From NCBI GenBank assembly GCA_947488325.1, contig CANKYZ010000010.1, positions 1 to 64,000 on the forward strand: a stretch of 64,000 nt of DNA, written 5' to 3'. This document shows, piece by piece, positions 38,801 to 47,839 of this stretch (position 1 is its first letter; the number at the start of each line of letters is the position of its first letter). Origin of the DNA: an uncultured Erythrobacter sp. Lineage in GTDB: Bacteria; Pseudomonadota; Alphaproteobacteria; Sphingomonadales; Sphingomonadaceae. The translations under genes and the position numbers were made by a program. The notes beneath the pieces were generated by a model. The model saw only the letters and a list, made by a program, of their open reading frames with translations, had not been told where the DNA came from and did not search any database.

Positions 38801-41800
38801 ACTCAGTGTCGATGCCACTGGTTCCCATCACGATGTCGTTGCGCGTCGTGATTAGGATATCGGTCGCGTTGACAGTGGCTTGTTCGATAAACAATCCGAT
38901 GAGATCATTGTTGCTGCTCTGACCGATTTCGATTCGGCCCGTTGCCTCCATATCGCCTAGGCATGCGAACCCTTCGAGGCAGGGACCGCTTAGCAATCCG
39001 TCATCATCGCTAAGGAAATTCACATTCTCCGGCGCATCGCGAACATCCACTTGAATCGATCCAGCAATCAGCATGCTGTCCAGCCCCTTAATCGCATCGC
39101 CTTGAAGGATGATCGCGGCGTCATTGGCGTTCAACGTGCCATCAATCACGATCGAAGCGATTGGCGTGGCCGGCAGCGAAAGAAGGTTTTGTTCACCACC
39201 CGCGTTCAAATTGAGGTTTGGCCCTGTGTCGAAAGGACTGACCGGGTTGATTGGGTCGGTCGGATCATTAGCGCTCGACAGGAATGCTCCGGCTTCGACG
39301 ATGATATCATCGCCAGTGTTCACGGTCAGCCCGTTATCTGCGGCGGTGTTTGAACCGCTTGCAAAGACCGCATTACCGCCCGCTGTGACCGTAATGTCAG
39401 CATAGGATGCGACATCGCCGGTGATCGTGGCGTTCGCAATATTATCAAAAAGGAAGGTTCCGGAGCCGACATTGATCAACCCGGCTCGAATGACAACCCC
39501 GCGGATATTACTGGAACCTTGCGGCCCAATCGCAGTGGCATTGTTAAGCAGGACATTACCGCCTGCGGTTAAATCTATGCCCGGCACGGCACGCAGATCA
39601 TTGGCAGTGATGTTTGCGCCGGTAAAGATAAACACTTCACCATCTGAGCTAATGATCGAACCAGGCCCAGAATTGAAAGAGCCACCAATATTCACCCCGA
39701 TGCTGCTGCCAGCGTCAATCGAAAGCGTGCCCGCTGCATTGTTCGTATGGGTGACAATCATGTCGCCAGTTGCGTTAAACGTTGCGCTGCCACCGATCAG
39801 CAATTGTTGGGTCCCATCAAAGGCCAACGAGATGTCGCCCGCCTGCGCATCAAGGATCAATGCGCCGCCAATATCTCCGCCATCGAGCGATACTGACGCC
39901 CCGGTCAGAGTGACATTGCCGCCGCTCGTAACGCTTTCAACGCTTGGATTGCCCTTGGCATTTATGTCGATGAACGTGCCTGCGGTGAGATTGCCAAAGT
40001 TTGCATCACCCACGCTGGTGACCGCGGTGATTGATCCATCGCTTTCAATATCGCCCAGAGCGATCTCTTCCGCCGTCAGATCGACCAGCCCGCCGCTATT
40101 GACATCACCCAGACCCGGCGTGGTTGCGCCGATTGTGCCAGTGGCGGCTGTCAGCACAATTGAATTGGGCGAAGTTAGTCCGTTAAAGCGCAGATCGCCC
40201 GCGCTGGTGAGCGCGATATTGTTGGCCTCAAGATTGCCAATCGCAATGTCTGCGGCCGATGCGAAATCAGCCGTTTGACCGACATTTATCGAACCGAGCC
40301 CGGTAATAGCGCCAAGGGTCGATACAACCGCCAGATTGCCACCCACAGCACCCGCATCGATATTGACAGAGGAGCCGGTGATTACGGTGTCACGGCTGCT
40401 GATCGCATTGCCAATACTTACTGCTCCACTCGCAGTCACAGTGTTATTGAATCCGTCGGCGTCGATAGTGCCAACGTCAATCGCCGCCGCGTTCAGAGTA
40501 ATATTGTTGGCCGCTGTGATGCTGTTCGCTATCAGAGTGCCGCCAACCAACAAATCGACATTGTTTGCCGAATTGCTGAGCCTCGCCTCCAAGATATCGC
40601 CGGTCACATTGCCAGTTACGTCCATATTGATGACGGTGCCGCTGATGCTAGCACCAGCAAAGTTCACATCCCTGAGCGCGTCGATACCAATAAAGGCACC
40701 ACCGACAAGCTGCGCTGCAGGAGCCAAATTTACATCTCGTTCAGCAACCAAGAATACGGCTTGGCCAACATTAGCCGTACCGGTAATGTCAATATCGGTG
40801 ACTGTGGATGAAAGCCGCAGCGTCCCGCCGACATCGGCGTCTTGCAAGATGGCTTGCCCGCCGGTGATTGTCGTATCACCTAGACTGATTGCATTGCCAA
40901 TATTGGCGGCACCGACTGTCGTCACGGTTGAAAACGAAGCACGCGCGTCAAGCGTACCGATATTGGCTACATCCGCCGTAATCAGGATGTTGTTTTGCGC
41001 TGTTGCGCTGGCAATATCGAGCACACCTCCGGCATTCAGAACAATATTGTTCGCACCATTGGTCAATATTGTGATCAGGTCATTTGCGGTAATATCGCCA
41101 TCCGCGTTCATCGTAATCGCAGAACTGGTAACATTGGTTCCTGTTGACGTGATATCACCGCCAGCATCGACAGTAAGAACACCGGCGGAATTCAGCGCTC
41201 CAAATGTTACGTCTTGCGCTGCATCAAAGTTTGCCACCGAGCCGACATTCAGTGTGCCCGTGCCATTGATGCTGCCGCCTGTGGCATTAAGGCGCAAATT
41301 GCCGCCCACATCGGCATTGTTGAGCGTAACCGATGCGCCAGCAATCGTTGTGTTGGAATTTGACGCTGCGTCCCCGACAACGGCATTCCCGCTGGCGGTG
41401 ACAGCGACCGACTGATTTGTCGATTCCAATGCGGCCACGTTCACCGACGCAGCATCAATTGTGACCAAGCTGGCTCCGGTAAAATCGCCGCCGGTCAGCG
41501 CGCCGGTCACATCAATATTCAACAAGCCATTGGTGCCAGCGCTGACGACATCGGCGTCTCCGCCAACATCAAGGTCAAGCCCCGGACTGGTCGCTCCTCC
41601 AAACAAAGCCCCGGCTGTCAGATTACCACCTGTGGCAATCGAAAGATTTCCGCCCGTTGTGACGTCGCCCACAATAGCATCCGTAGCCGTTGTTAAGCGG
41701 AAACTGGTGCTGGCTGTTGCCGACCCAATGTCAGCCTCAGCTGCGGAGAGTATTGTAATGAGGCCCTGAACAGTGGTCAGTGCGCCCGTGGCGATCCCGT

Positions 41801-44800
41801 CTGTATCGCTCGTCAGGAGAATTCCGCCGAGCTCATCAACCGTCAAGTCACCAACATCGATCAAAGATGCATCGAAATTCAATGTACCATCAGCAACCGC
41901 AGCGCCGCCAAGGATTTCAGCCGCATCGATAGTAAGCAAGCGGTCGGAATTTATTGAGGTGAATCTGGCGAACCCACCAGCACCAATAATGACGTCCGCC
42001 ACTCCACCAGTGGTAGTAAGCGCGCCGACCGTGAAATCATCCTGCGCAGATGCGAGGAACGACCCGGTATTGGCGGTACCCAGAATGATGCTGCCCGCTG
42101 AATCCAAATCAACGTTCGACGGTGTGGTAAGTGTATCGACTGAAAGATCGCCGATATCCGTGGTCAGATTGACGATAAACCCAGCTTCAAGCCTGCCGAT
42201 ATCAATGGCGCCGCCATTAATCGTGACCAGGCCAATATTGCTCGACGTTTCTATTATGTCGACGGCAATTGTTCCCCCTGCGTCCATTGTGATAAACTGA
42301 TCGGAAACTGCCAAAAACCCGGTAATGTCCCCTCCTGCATCAATATCAATGTTGCCTTGGAATGGAGTAAGCCTTCCGAAGGTAATGTTCTCAGTCGCGG
42401 TCAAGTTAATCGCGTCGAGAACATCTTCTCCCGTAATCGTACCGAACTCGGTTCCCGTGATAGATCCATCAGTGGCAGTTAGATTGATCGCGCCCGTCTG
42501 GCTGTCGATATTATCGTAGCTGATGTTCTCAGCCGTGATCGCGACGGCTCCATTGGTAAAGACATCACCATTATCGAGGGCGATGAAATCACCTTCTGTC
42601 ACATTCGCTGTCAGGCTTCCTTCGATGTTAAAGGTTGTGACGCTGAAGTTCTCTGTTGCACGACTAATCTCGATCCCGCTTGTCGCGGTCAATGCCGCAG
42701 AGCCAAACACATTTAACTGCGCGTCGCCATCCATAGCGAAGAGCATATTGCCAGTGACATCTGCGATCAGATCGCCGTCAATTATGATCTCGCTATTATC
42801 AGAAGTGATCGTCAGCAGACCGGAATTAGATGCCGCATCGCCAGTTGCATCAACCGTAAGATCAAGTGTTTCGATCCCGAATGAAGCGTCGGAAATATCG
42901 CGGATCGTCACTTCGCCGCCGCCGCCGATACCAGCGTCTTCGCCGCGAGTGCCTGTGCCGCCGGTACCGTTGGCAAGGATGGTGACATTGCCAAGCAATA
43001 TCCGTCCGCCTGTACCGCCGGTCAATTCGATCAACGGCGTGCCGCCAACGCCAATCCCGCCGCTTGCGCCTGTGCCAGAGGTGCCTCCCACATCATTGTC
43101 ACCGCCATCGCCCGCCGTCGCGCCGCCACCTTGCGCAATCAATGTTATGTCATCGATTGTGATGCTTGCATCGGTGGCACTGATCAGAGGCGAACCGCCA
43201 ATACCCGCGCCGCCAGTGCCACCATCGCCTGCGACAGTCGCTCTTGATAAAGCAAGGCCGCCCTCGCCGCCGTTACCGCCTGAACCAATCGCCGACAGTG
43301 CGAGCGGGCCCGACCCGCCGGTTATAACGACACTCGCGCCGGATATTGCGACTATACCAACCGCGCCGGCCGTTCCCGATCCACCCGCGCCGCCCGCGCC
43401 AGAAGTGGAAGTGATAGGAGCATCGTCGCCAGGACGACCGGTGAACGCGCCGAAATTGTCGCCACCATCGCCGCCTAAACCGCCGGTAGAATCAGCGTTA
43501 AAGGAGAATGCATCTGCGCTGATCTCAATATCAGCGTTGTCTCTGACAATAATCGTGGATGAACCGCCCATCGCAGAACCGCCTACGCCGCCGCTGCCAG
43601 CGTCGCGTTCGTCGTCAAAGCTGAACGAGCCATCGCGGCCTGTCCCGCCGGCTGCACCGGAATTGAGGGCAACCGAAGAATTGGCCTGAAAATCCGCATT
43701 TGCGCCAGCCACAACCAACCGCGCTTCGCCGCCGTCACTGTCGCCGCCATCGGCACCATCAGTGACAAGCTGGCCATCGATAAAGCCGCCGTCGCCGCCA
43801 ATGGCGGTCGCGTCGATCGTCAACTGGTCAAAAACAACAGAGACATTGTTGATAGCCAATTCGGCAATGCCACCCACGCCCATGCCGCCCGCACCGGCAA
43901 TCGCACCAATTCCGCCCTCACCACCGATACCTCGCGAAATGACGCTATAGTTCTTTGCATCGGGATCATCTTGGTTGAGTGTGATCTGCGCGGATCCGCC
44001 GACGCCATTACCGCCCGCGCCGCCATTGCCGACAGCATCGCTGGTCGAAACACCAAAGCTTCCCCCGCCTTCTCCGCCTTGGCCGCTCGCATTCACTGTA
44101 AGTGTGCCAAAGGTGATATCGCCAGCGGTGTCATTGAACAGTGCAGTGCCGCCTGTCGCATTGCCGCCATCACCACCTGCCTGATCAGGGGCTCCGCCGA
44201 AATCTGCGTTAGAATCGCCGCCATCACCGCCAAAGGCTTGCGTCGAAACAACCACAATTGCTGCATCGACCACAGCGCTGCCGGTCATGTTAAAGACTGC
44301 ATTGCCGCCCGTCGAAGACCCGCCATCACCGCCGAATGTTCCGCGTCCGTCGCCGCCATCTCCGCCGAAATTGTTGCCAGAGAATTGTCGGTTGCCCGTT
44401 GCTTCGACAGAGAGCGTATCCGTGACCGCTAGATTTCCCGACAGCGCGTTCAAAGTGGCCGTTCCACCTACTGCATCGCCGCCATTACCGGCATTGGTTC
44501 CGCTGAAATCTTCACCAAACGCGCCGTCGCCGCCAATCCCGCTTGCAGTAACAGTCAGGTTCGCGACCGTAGCATCGCCGCCATCGATGTTGAATGTGAC
44601 CTCGCCGCCAGCCCCGGCGCCTCCATCGCCAGTCACAAGCAAGTCATTGAGTGGATTAACCGTACCGTCGGACAGTTCGCCGCCCGGCCCACCTTCGCCG
44701 TCTGATGAAACCGTAATGTCGACCGCGCTAAGCTGCCCGCCCAAGACATTGAAAACAGTCTGCCCGCCAGAGCCATTGCTGCCCGAGCCGACGAAGAATG

Positions 44801-47800
44801 TGTTCACAACTTCGCCATCGAACTCAAACGATCCATCTGTCCCGGCATCAAGGCCAGTGAATGAAAGGTCGCCATTATTGCCTTGAACGGTGATATCGAT
44901 TGTACCGCCGGACCCTACCCCAGAAACGCCAGCGCTGTTCGTGCCGGCAAAGGCAAAGCCATTAGCCGCTAAGTCAAGGTCGCCACCAAATCGGATCGCG
45001 CCGTTATCAGCAAGGATCGTAATGGTTCCGCCCTTGCCAACACCTTGTCCGGCATCGTTGGAAACGGCGCCACCCGTTCCAGTGGCCGAGATAGAGCTGG
45101 ACCCGGAAAATGCGATTGATCCGTCATTGGTGGAAACCAGATCAACGGTGCCGCCAACAAAATCGGTCGCTCGATCAGTGAAACTCGAAGAAAATGGATT
45201 GCGGAAAGAATCGACATTTACATCAAGCCCGCCAGCGGTGACACGGCCATTATCCGCCGAAATTCGGACCGAGGCGCCTTCTGTTGCAGTTCCAAGAGTG
45301 CCTTCTTGTGTACGCGCAGAGATCGACAAACCACCATCGACGAAGAGGCCTGTTCCCGAATTGGCTCCGGTGTTGAAAACCGAAATATCGACTCCACCAC
45401 CGCTAATGCCGCTCGTGTCTCCTACATAAGATGCAAAAATCGAGACCGAGCCGCCAACGGCCAGCGTGGTGTCATCATTGCTGAGCGCGATGGTTGTTGT
45501 GCCGCGATTGGCGCGGCCGCCAAAGGAAAAGGAATCGAGTTCGCCGCTGAACGATGAGCGAGCTTCTGCAGAGGCATTCACATCAATCGAGTTAAAAAAA
45601 TGCGATCCGTTAGTGACGTTAAACGTAACATCGCCAGCGGTCGCATCGTTGGATTGAGCTATTCCGGGATTATTGCCCGATGTTGCTGCGGCACTAACGT
45701 CCATCACCAGATCACCGGCGCTAATCGAACCGCCAGAAATATTGAAAGTGATGTCGCCAGCCAAAGAATCGCTACCTTCATCGGCGGTGCGATTGTCTAC
45801 CAACGTCCCTGCTTCATTGGCGCTGGCGTCGAGGATAATGTCGCCGCCAATGCTCGCATCCCCGTTTCCAATGGTCAGGTTTATGTCGCCTGCTGCCGCG
45901 GAGCCGTGGCGAATGAGCCCGCGTCCACCATTAGCAGATGCATCAAGATCGATATTCCCACCAACCGACAGCGCACCGTCTTCGCCCAATGTCAGGCTGA
46001 TATCGCCGCCAACACCATCGCCGCCAATCTCAGTCCCGCCATTGTTCACAAATCCAGCGACATCGTCCAAACCTTGCCCCGACGCATTGAGAGATAGATC
46101 CCCGCCAATGCTCATCGAACCTGTTGGTAAAGGAGACGCACCGGCTCCCGTTCCATCAATATTGACGCTGATCGAGCCACCGTCACCCACGCCATCACCT
46201 GCGGTGATGTTGAGGGAGCCACTAATGTCGATGGTGCCTGTGCCCGTTACGAGTACACTGACTCCATCACCGCCGATCAGATTAAGGTCAGTGGGGCTGC
46301 CGCCACTATCAACCGTAATAGGGCGAGGATCATCGGCCGTTCCGCGTGCGATCACCCTCACTATGCCTTCGGCAAAAACATCGGTCGTGCTTGTGAGTTC
46401 GACATTCTCAATCGTGATGTCGCCCGCAAGGCCGCCAGCGACAGTTGTATCGACAGTATTGAAACCAACATCGACAAATGCACCGCCGGAAAAGACTCTG
46501 CGTTCATCCCTTTCAACCCGGTCGCCTGTGGTCAGAATGATTTGCCCGTTGTTCACAGAAGCAGATGCCGCAGCATCATATCCAACGGACCCACCGACCA
46601 ACATTGTGATCGCATCATTCTTTGGTACAGCGACAAAATAGATTGCCTGTTCATCAGTGATCGCGGTTGAGGCAGCGCCGCCCGTTGATCCGGTCTCTCC
46701 ATGCACGATCCCGTTCACATCTTCGGTTCCAACGGCGACAGAGATGTCGAACAGGCCATTGTCTATTGTCATTGTCGCTTGTTCAGCGGCGACATAAGCG
46801 ACCGAACCATTGGCAGTCACCGTGCCATTTTGCTCAATCCGAGGCGCAACCAGTGCGATGTAGGACCCGGAATTGTTCGCTCGCAATGTCGCGCCGCCAT
46901 CAATGCGGATCGAAGACGCGCTATCGGGTGTTCCGGTGAATGTGACATCGAATGCACCGCTGGTCACATCGGCGGGATCAATTTCGCTGGTGGTGAGCAG
47001 CAAGCTGCCGATGTTAAAGCTACCAGTATCGCCGACAACAATGCCACCCGCGCTGTAAAACCAGATATTGCCGCCAGTTGAACTACCTCCGAAAGAGTTG
47101 GAACTTACACTGCCGTCGATCCGAATAGCGCTATCGAATCCGGGCGTAAGCACCCGGTTGAGCACAGTGTAATCACCAAGCGACGATGTAAATTGCAGGT
47201 TGCTGCCTGTTCCAAGGAACGTAACATCGGTCCCCGCCGCGCCGGGATCAAAGGTAGTCCAATCGATGATCGCAGAGCTTGCCAGAACATCGACCCTATC
47301 GACAGCAACGCTGGGATTGAAGTCGATTTGCACGTCATCGAATTGCGCAAATGCACGGGCGTTGATCCCTGCTTCACCAGGAGCAGCGTTAATCGCGCGC
47401 TGGACCGGCCCCGCGCTTTGAATTGTTATCGGTGCGGTTGCGACGATCTGGCTGGGATCAATCTGAACCGATGGGATATTTGGTGCAGCACCGGTGGTGA
47501 CTTGCGTTTGAACCGGTGCAGCGACCGAATTTCCACCCAAGATTTGCAGATCGCGAATGCTGGGAATTTCGCGCGGAATCGCGCGGCTTGCATTGCGATT
47601 GGCACTCCGCCCCTTGGAACCAGCACGACGGGCTTCGAAGCCGTCTTGCATCGTCACTTGAACACCCGATGCAGATGATCCGGACCGGACCTGTGCAAAG
47701 GCTGGACTGGCAGCGGAAGTCAAAACAACAGCCGCAGCGATCGCAGAGACGCTTCCCATCCAGAGGTGACGTCCGTTCAAAGGCGGAACGGACTTGCTGA

Positions 47801-47822
47801 CTAATCGAGGTGTGGTCATCAT
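35838..47822 (-). CDS. Giant TPS filamentous adhesin (TpsA, FhaB/HMW1-like)
   Basis: 3994 residues from the ATG at 47822, with GGGAG 6 nt upstream; other ATGs at 47828 and 47819 are close. A signal (ending SPAFAQ) is followed by the TPS secretion domain (about 60-300, with VDRVDV and GGNIWFYSAGGIVVG). Next is a Gly-rich region with motifs such as TGGNAVFN recurring about every 45-55 residues, then long parallel beta-helix with a ~160-residue supra-repeat. The end has a GP/TP-rich linker, an acidic stretch and a Cys pair (CESDGRC). The product should be exported by the adjacent TpsB and stay on, or leave, the surface. No toxin domain is visible. Confidence 0.93.
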   Translation of the reverse strand: MMTTPRLVSKSVPPLNGRHLWMGSVSAIAAAVVLTSAASPAFAQVRSGSSASGVQVTMQDGFEARRAGSKGRSANRNASRAIPREIPSIRDLQILGGNSVAAPVQTQVTTGAAPNIPSVQIDPSQIVATAPITIQSAGPVQRAINAAPGEAGINARAFAQFDDVQIDFNPSVAVDRVDVLASSAIIDWTTFDPGAAGTDVTFLGTGSNLQFTSSLGDYTVLNRVLTPGFDSAIRIDGSVSSNSFGGSSTGGNIWFYSAGGIVVGDTGSFNIGSLLLTTSEIDPADVTSGAFDVTFTGTPDSASSIRIDGGATLRANNSGSYIALVAPRIEQNGTVTANGSVAYVAAEQATMTIDNGLFDISVAVGTEDVNGIVHGETGSTGGAASTAITDEQAIYFVAVPKNDAITMLVGGSVGYDAAASASVNNGQIILTTGDRVERDERRVFSGGAFVDVGFNTVDTTVAGGLAGDITIENVELTSTTDVFAEGIVRVIARGTADDPRPITVDSGGSPTDLNLIGGDGVSVLVTGTGTIDISGSLNITAGDGVGDGGSISVNIDGTGAGASPLPTGSMSIGGDLSLNASGQGLDDVAGFVNNGGTEIGGDGVGGDISLTLGEDGALSVGGNIDLDASANGGRGLIRHGSAAAGDINLTIGNGDASIGGDIILDASANEAGTLVDNRTADEGSDSLAGDITFNISGGSISAGDLVMDVSAAATSGNNPGIAQSNDATAGDVTFNVTNGSHFFNSIDVNASAEARSSFSGELDSFSFGGRANRGTTTIALSNDDTTLAVGGSVSIFASYVGDTSGISGGGVDISVFNTGANSGTGLFVDGGLSISARTQEGTLGTATEGASVRISADNGRVTAGGLDVNVDSFRNPFSSSFTDRATDFVGGTVDLVSTNDGSIAFSGSSSISATGTGGAVSNDAGQGVGKGGTITILADNGAIRFGGDLDLAANGFAFAGTNSAGVSGVGSGGTIDITVQGNNGDLSFTGLDAGTDGSFEFDGEVVNTFFVGSGSNGSGGQTVFNVLGGQLSAVDITVSSDGEGGPGGELSDGTVNPLNDLLVTGDGGAGAGGEVTFNIDGGDATVANLTVTASGIGGDGAFGEDFSGTNAGNGGDAVGGTATLNALSGNLAVTDTLSVEATGNRQFSGNNFGGDGGDGRGTFGGDGGSSTGGNAVFNMTGSAVVDAAIVVVSTQAFGGDGGDSNADFGGAPDQAGGDGGNATGGTALFNDTAGDITFGTLTVNASGQGGEGGGSFGVSTSDAVGNGGAGGNGVGGSAQITLNQDDPDAKNYSVISRGIGGEGGIGAIAGAGGMGVGGIAELAINNVSVVFDQLTIDATAIGGDGGFIDGQLVTDGADGGDSDGGEARLVVAGANADFQANSSVALNSGAAGGTGRDGSFSFDDERDAGSGGVGGSAMGGSSTIIVRDNADIEISADAFSFNADSTGGLGGDGGDNFGAFTGRPGDDAPITSTSGAGGAGGSGTAGAVGIVAISGASVVITGGSGPLALSAIGSGGNGGEGGLALSRATVAGDGGTGGAGIGGSPLISATDASITIDDITLIAQGGGATAGDGGDNDVGGTSGTGASGGIGVGGTPLIELTGGTGGRILLGNVTILANGTGGTGTRGEDAGIGGGGEVTIRDISDASFGIETLDLTVDATGDAASNSGLLTITSDNSEIIIDGDLIADVTGNMLFAMDGDAQLNVFGSAALTATSGIEISRATENFSVTTFNIEGSLTANVTEGDFIALDNGDVFTNGAVAITAENISYDNIDSQTGAINLTATDGSITGTEFGTITGEDVLDAINLTATENITFGRLTPFQGNIDIDAGGDITGFLAVSDQFITMDAGGTIAVDIIETSSNIGLVTINGGAIDIGRLEAGFIVNLTTDIGDLSVDTLTTPSNVDLDSAGSIILGTANTGSFLASAQDDFTVGALTTTGGVADVIIGAGGFARFTSINSDRLLTIDAAEILGGAAVADGTLNFDASLIDVGDLTVDELGGILLTSDTDGIATGALTTVQGLITILSAAEADIGSATASTSFRLTTATDAIVGDVTTGGNLSIATGGNLTAGALFGGATSPGLDLDVGGDADVVSAGTNGLLNIDVTGALTGGDFTGASLVTIDAASVNVAALESTNQSVAVTASGNAVVGDAASNSNTTIAGASVTLNNADVGGNLRLNATGGSINGTGTLNVGSVANFDAAQDVTFGALNSAGVLTVDAGGDITSTGTNVTSSAITMNADGDITANDLITILTNGANNIVLNAGGVLDIASATAQNNILITADVANIGTLDARASFSTVTTVGAANIGNAISLGDTTITGGQAILQDADVGGTLRLSSTVTDIDITGTANVGQAVFLVAERDVNLAPAAQLVGGAFIGIDALRDVNFAGASISGTVINMDVTGNVTGDILEARLSNSANNVDLLVGGTLIANSITAANNITLNAAAIDVGTIDADGFNNTVTASGAVSIGNAISSRDTVITGSSVNIDAGAVGGNLAVVSTLGAITGLGSINVGQTADFASAADIAIGNLEANNIALTSAGDLRFNGLTSPNSIVLTAATGTIGATTPGLGDVNSGGLVDLTAEEIALGDIESDGSITAVTSVGDANFGNLTAGTFIDINAKGNPSVESVTSGGNVTLTGASVSLDGGDIGGALILDAQAGDISLAFDGTQQLLIGGSATFNATGDMIVTHTNNAAGTLSIDAGSSIGVNIGGSFNSGPGSIISSDGEVFIFTGANITANDLRAVPGIDLTAGGNVLLNNATAIGPQGSSNIRGVVIRAGLINVGSGTFLFDNIANATITGDVASYADITVTAGGNAVFASGSNTAADNGLTVNTGDDIIVEAGAFLSSANDPTDPINPVSPFDTGPNLNLNAGGEQNLLSLPATPIASIVIDGTLNANDAAIILQGDAIKGLDSMLIAGSIQVDVRDAPENVNFLSDDDGLLSGPCLEGFACLGDMEATGRIEIGQSSNNDLIGLFIEQATVNATDILITTRNDIVMGTSGIDTELNATGTFSATSLTGDVNLRDAVIVADQILIDAAGSLIGSGVLSSANDIGIDVGNSIIVGGIDTGGELTNVANVGGSIEGTYSVNGDFISGFFSQGSTSIDLSADGSIDIDQADSPDSIFLSAGGDAFLGNASVPGDIDILAQSVGYSSLDAGGSIFLDAAGGSIFADQFSQAFAGQDIEFISTDEIDIGDLSAGTDIFLDAGGNVFFGFLDAGINISIFAGGSVFGEDILSGGNVDIGGDDIDNVDVGDIDASETVNINGSSIAVRRVTANNISLNSQSDILFDLLQSANAINVEATNGQIATNNGPGDIVSDGEVSLLAEEINIGQIDAGGDVDATATAGGLTIEAIVSGGAIAVAAGNGAVNVGDLDAVSDITIDGAGVVTGDLLARGNSGDGDIDINSAGGVTIEIGSAAGAFSVTGEEIDFTAIDAGTDVSLTANGGALIGNQITAGSTAELAAGAGAIELTSLTASDANLLAMSGAILVEDAMVEGLVTAQGMAVNIASSDDLLIDATATDGDIGLNAFRSLGVESAIATGDIALSSNTGGMRIVTASGQNIDLVSPQDIEIDGTVDAAADLTVDAGSNFTVRGTATAQNIDITSGNVDILPDAILGDATRTQSITFNAFGDVAVGGDANDNPPPFLLDNTEFARIFSGGDIIFNAFSSGSGADAVLTLGTIDAIAGDGSSATGQNIGQTGALTLNADGDITIIGNATISGATADTEFVADAINLVRLNTQTGGIFMTDTNGALAGTISISATDFVATTDAAFVDIQGMSVADVDLRLADSDGVDRADGVIRAGTLDIATTSSQVFIQNTAPGTDFDQRRGFDVNTLSIASGGGTGSLQPIVVNGVIGGVTGFNTIPLANVLSVFDPASTINGCVIANPASCAPTSGPGPGPVTPTPVDPVDPNGTSSEVETRDLIDDGLDLTGVMQPGALEAGLINIEPNDEFATDPLIDDPVTGAGNEDLWVSDEEECESDGRCELEPAE
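39850..41320 (-). repeat. Supra-repeat of about 160 residues in the adhesin
   Basis: The motif DVGGNLRL recurs as DVGGTLRL, AVGGNLAV and DIGGALIL. Their last codons begin at 41289, 40812, 40326 and 39852, spacings of 477, 486 and 474 bp, which is 159, 162 and 158 codons. The neighbouring INVG/TANVG and GNAISxxDTxITG modules recur in step. The copies differ in sequence, so this is an old duplication, not an assembly artefact. Confidence 0.7.
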
Positions 47823-47839
47823 AATCATCTCCCGCTGGC

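Noticed and set aside
36100..47800. Many long plus-strand reading frames opposite the adhesin, up to about 388 residues (for example 42523-43689)
   Set aside because: They are rich in Pro, Ser, Ala and Val, as expected from the reverse of Gly/Asp/Ile/Ala codons, have no domains and lie wholly within the adhesin gene.
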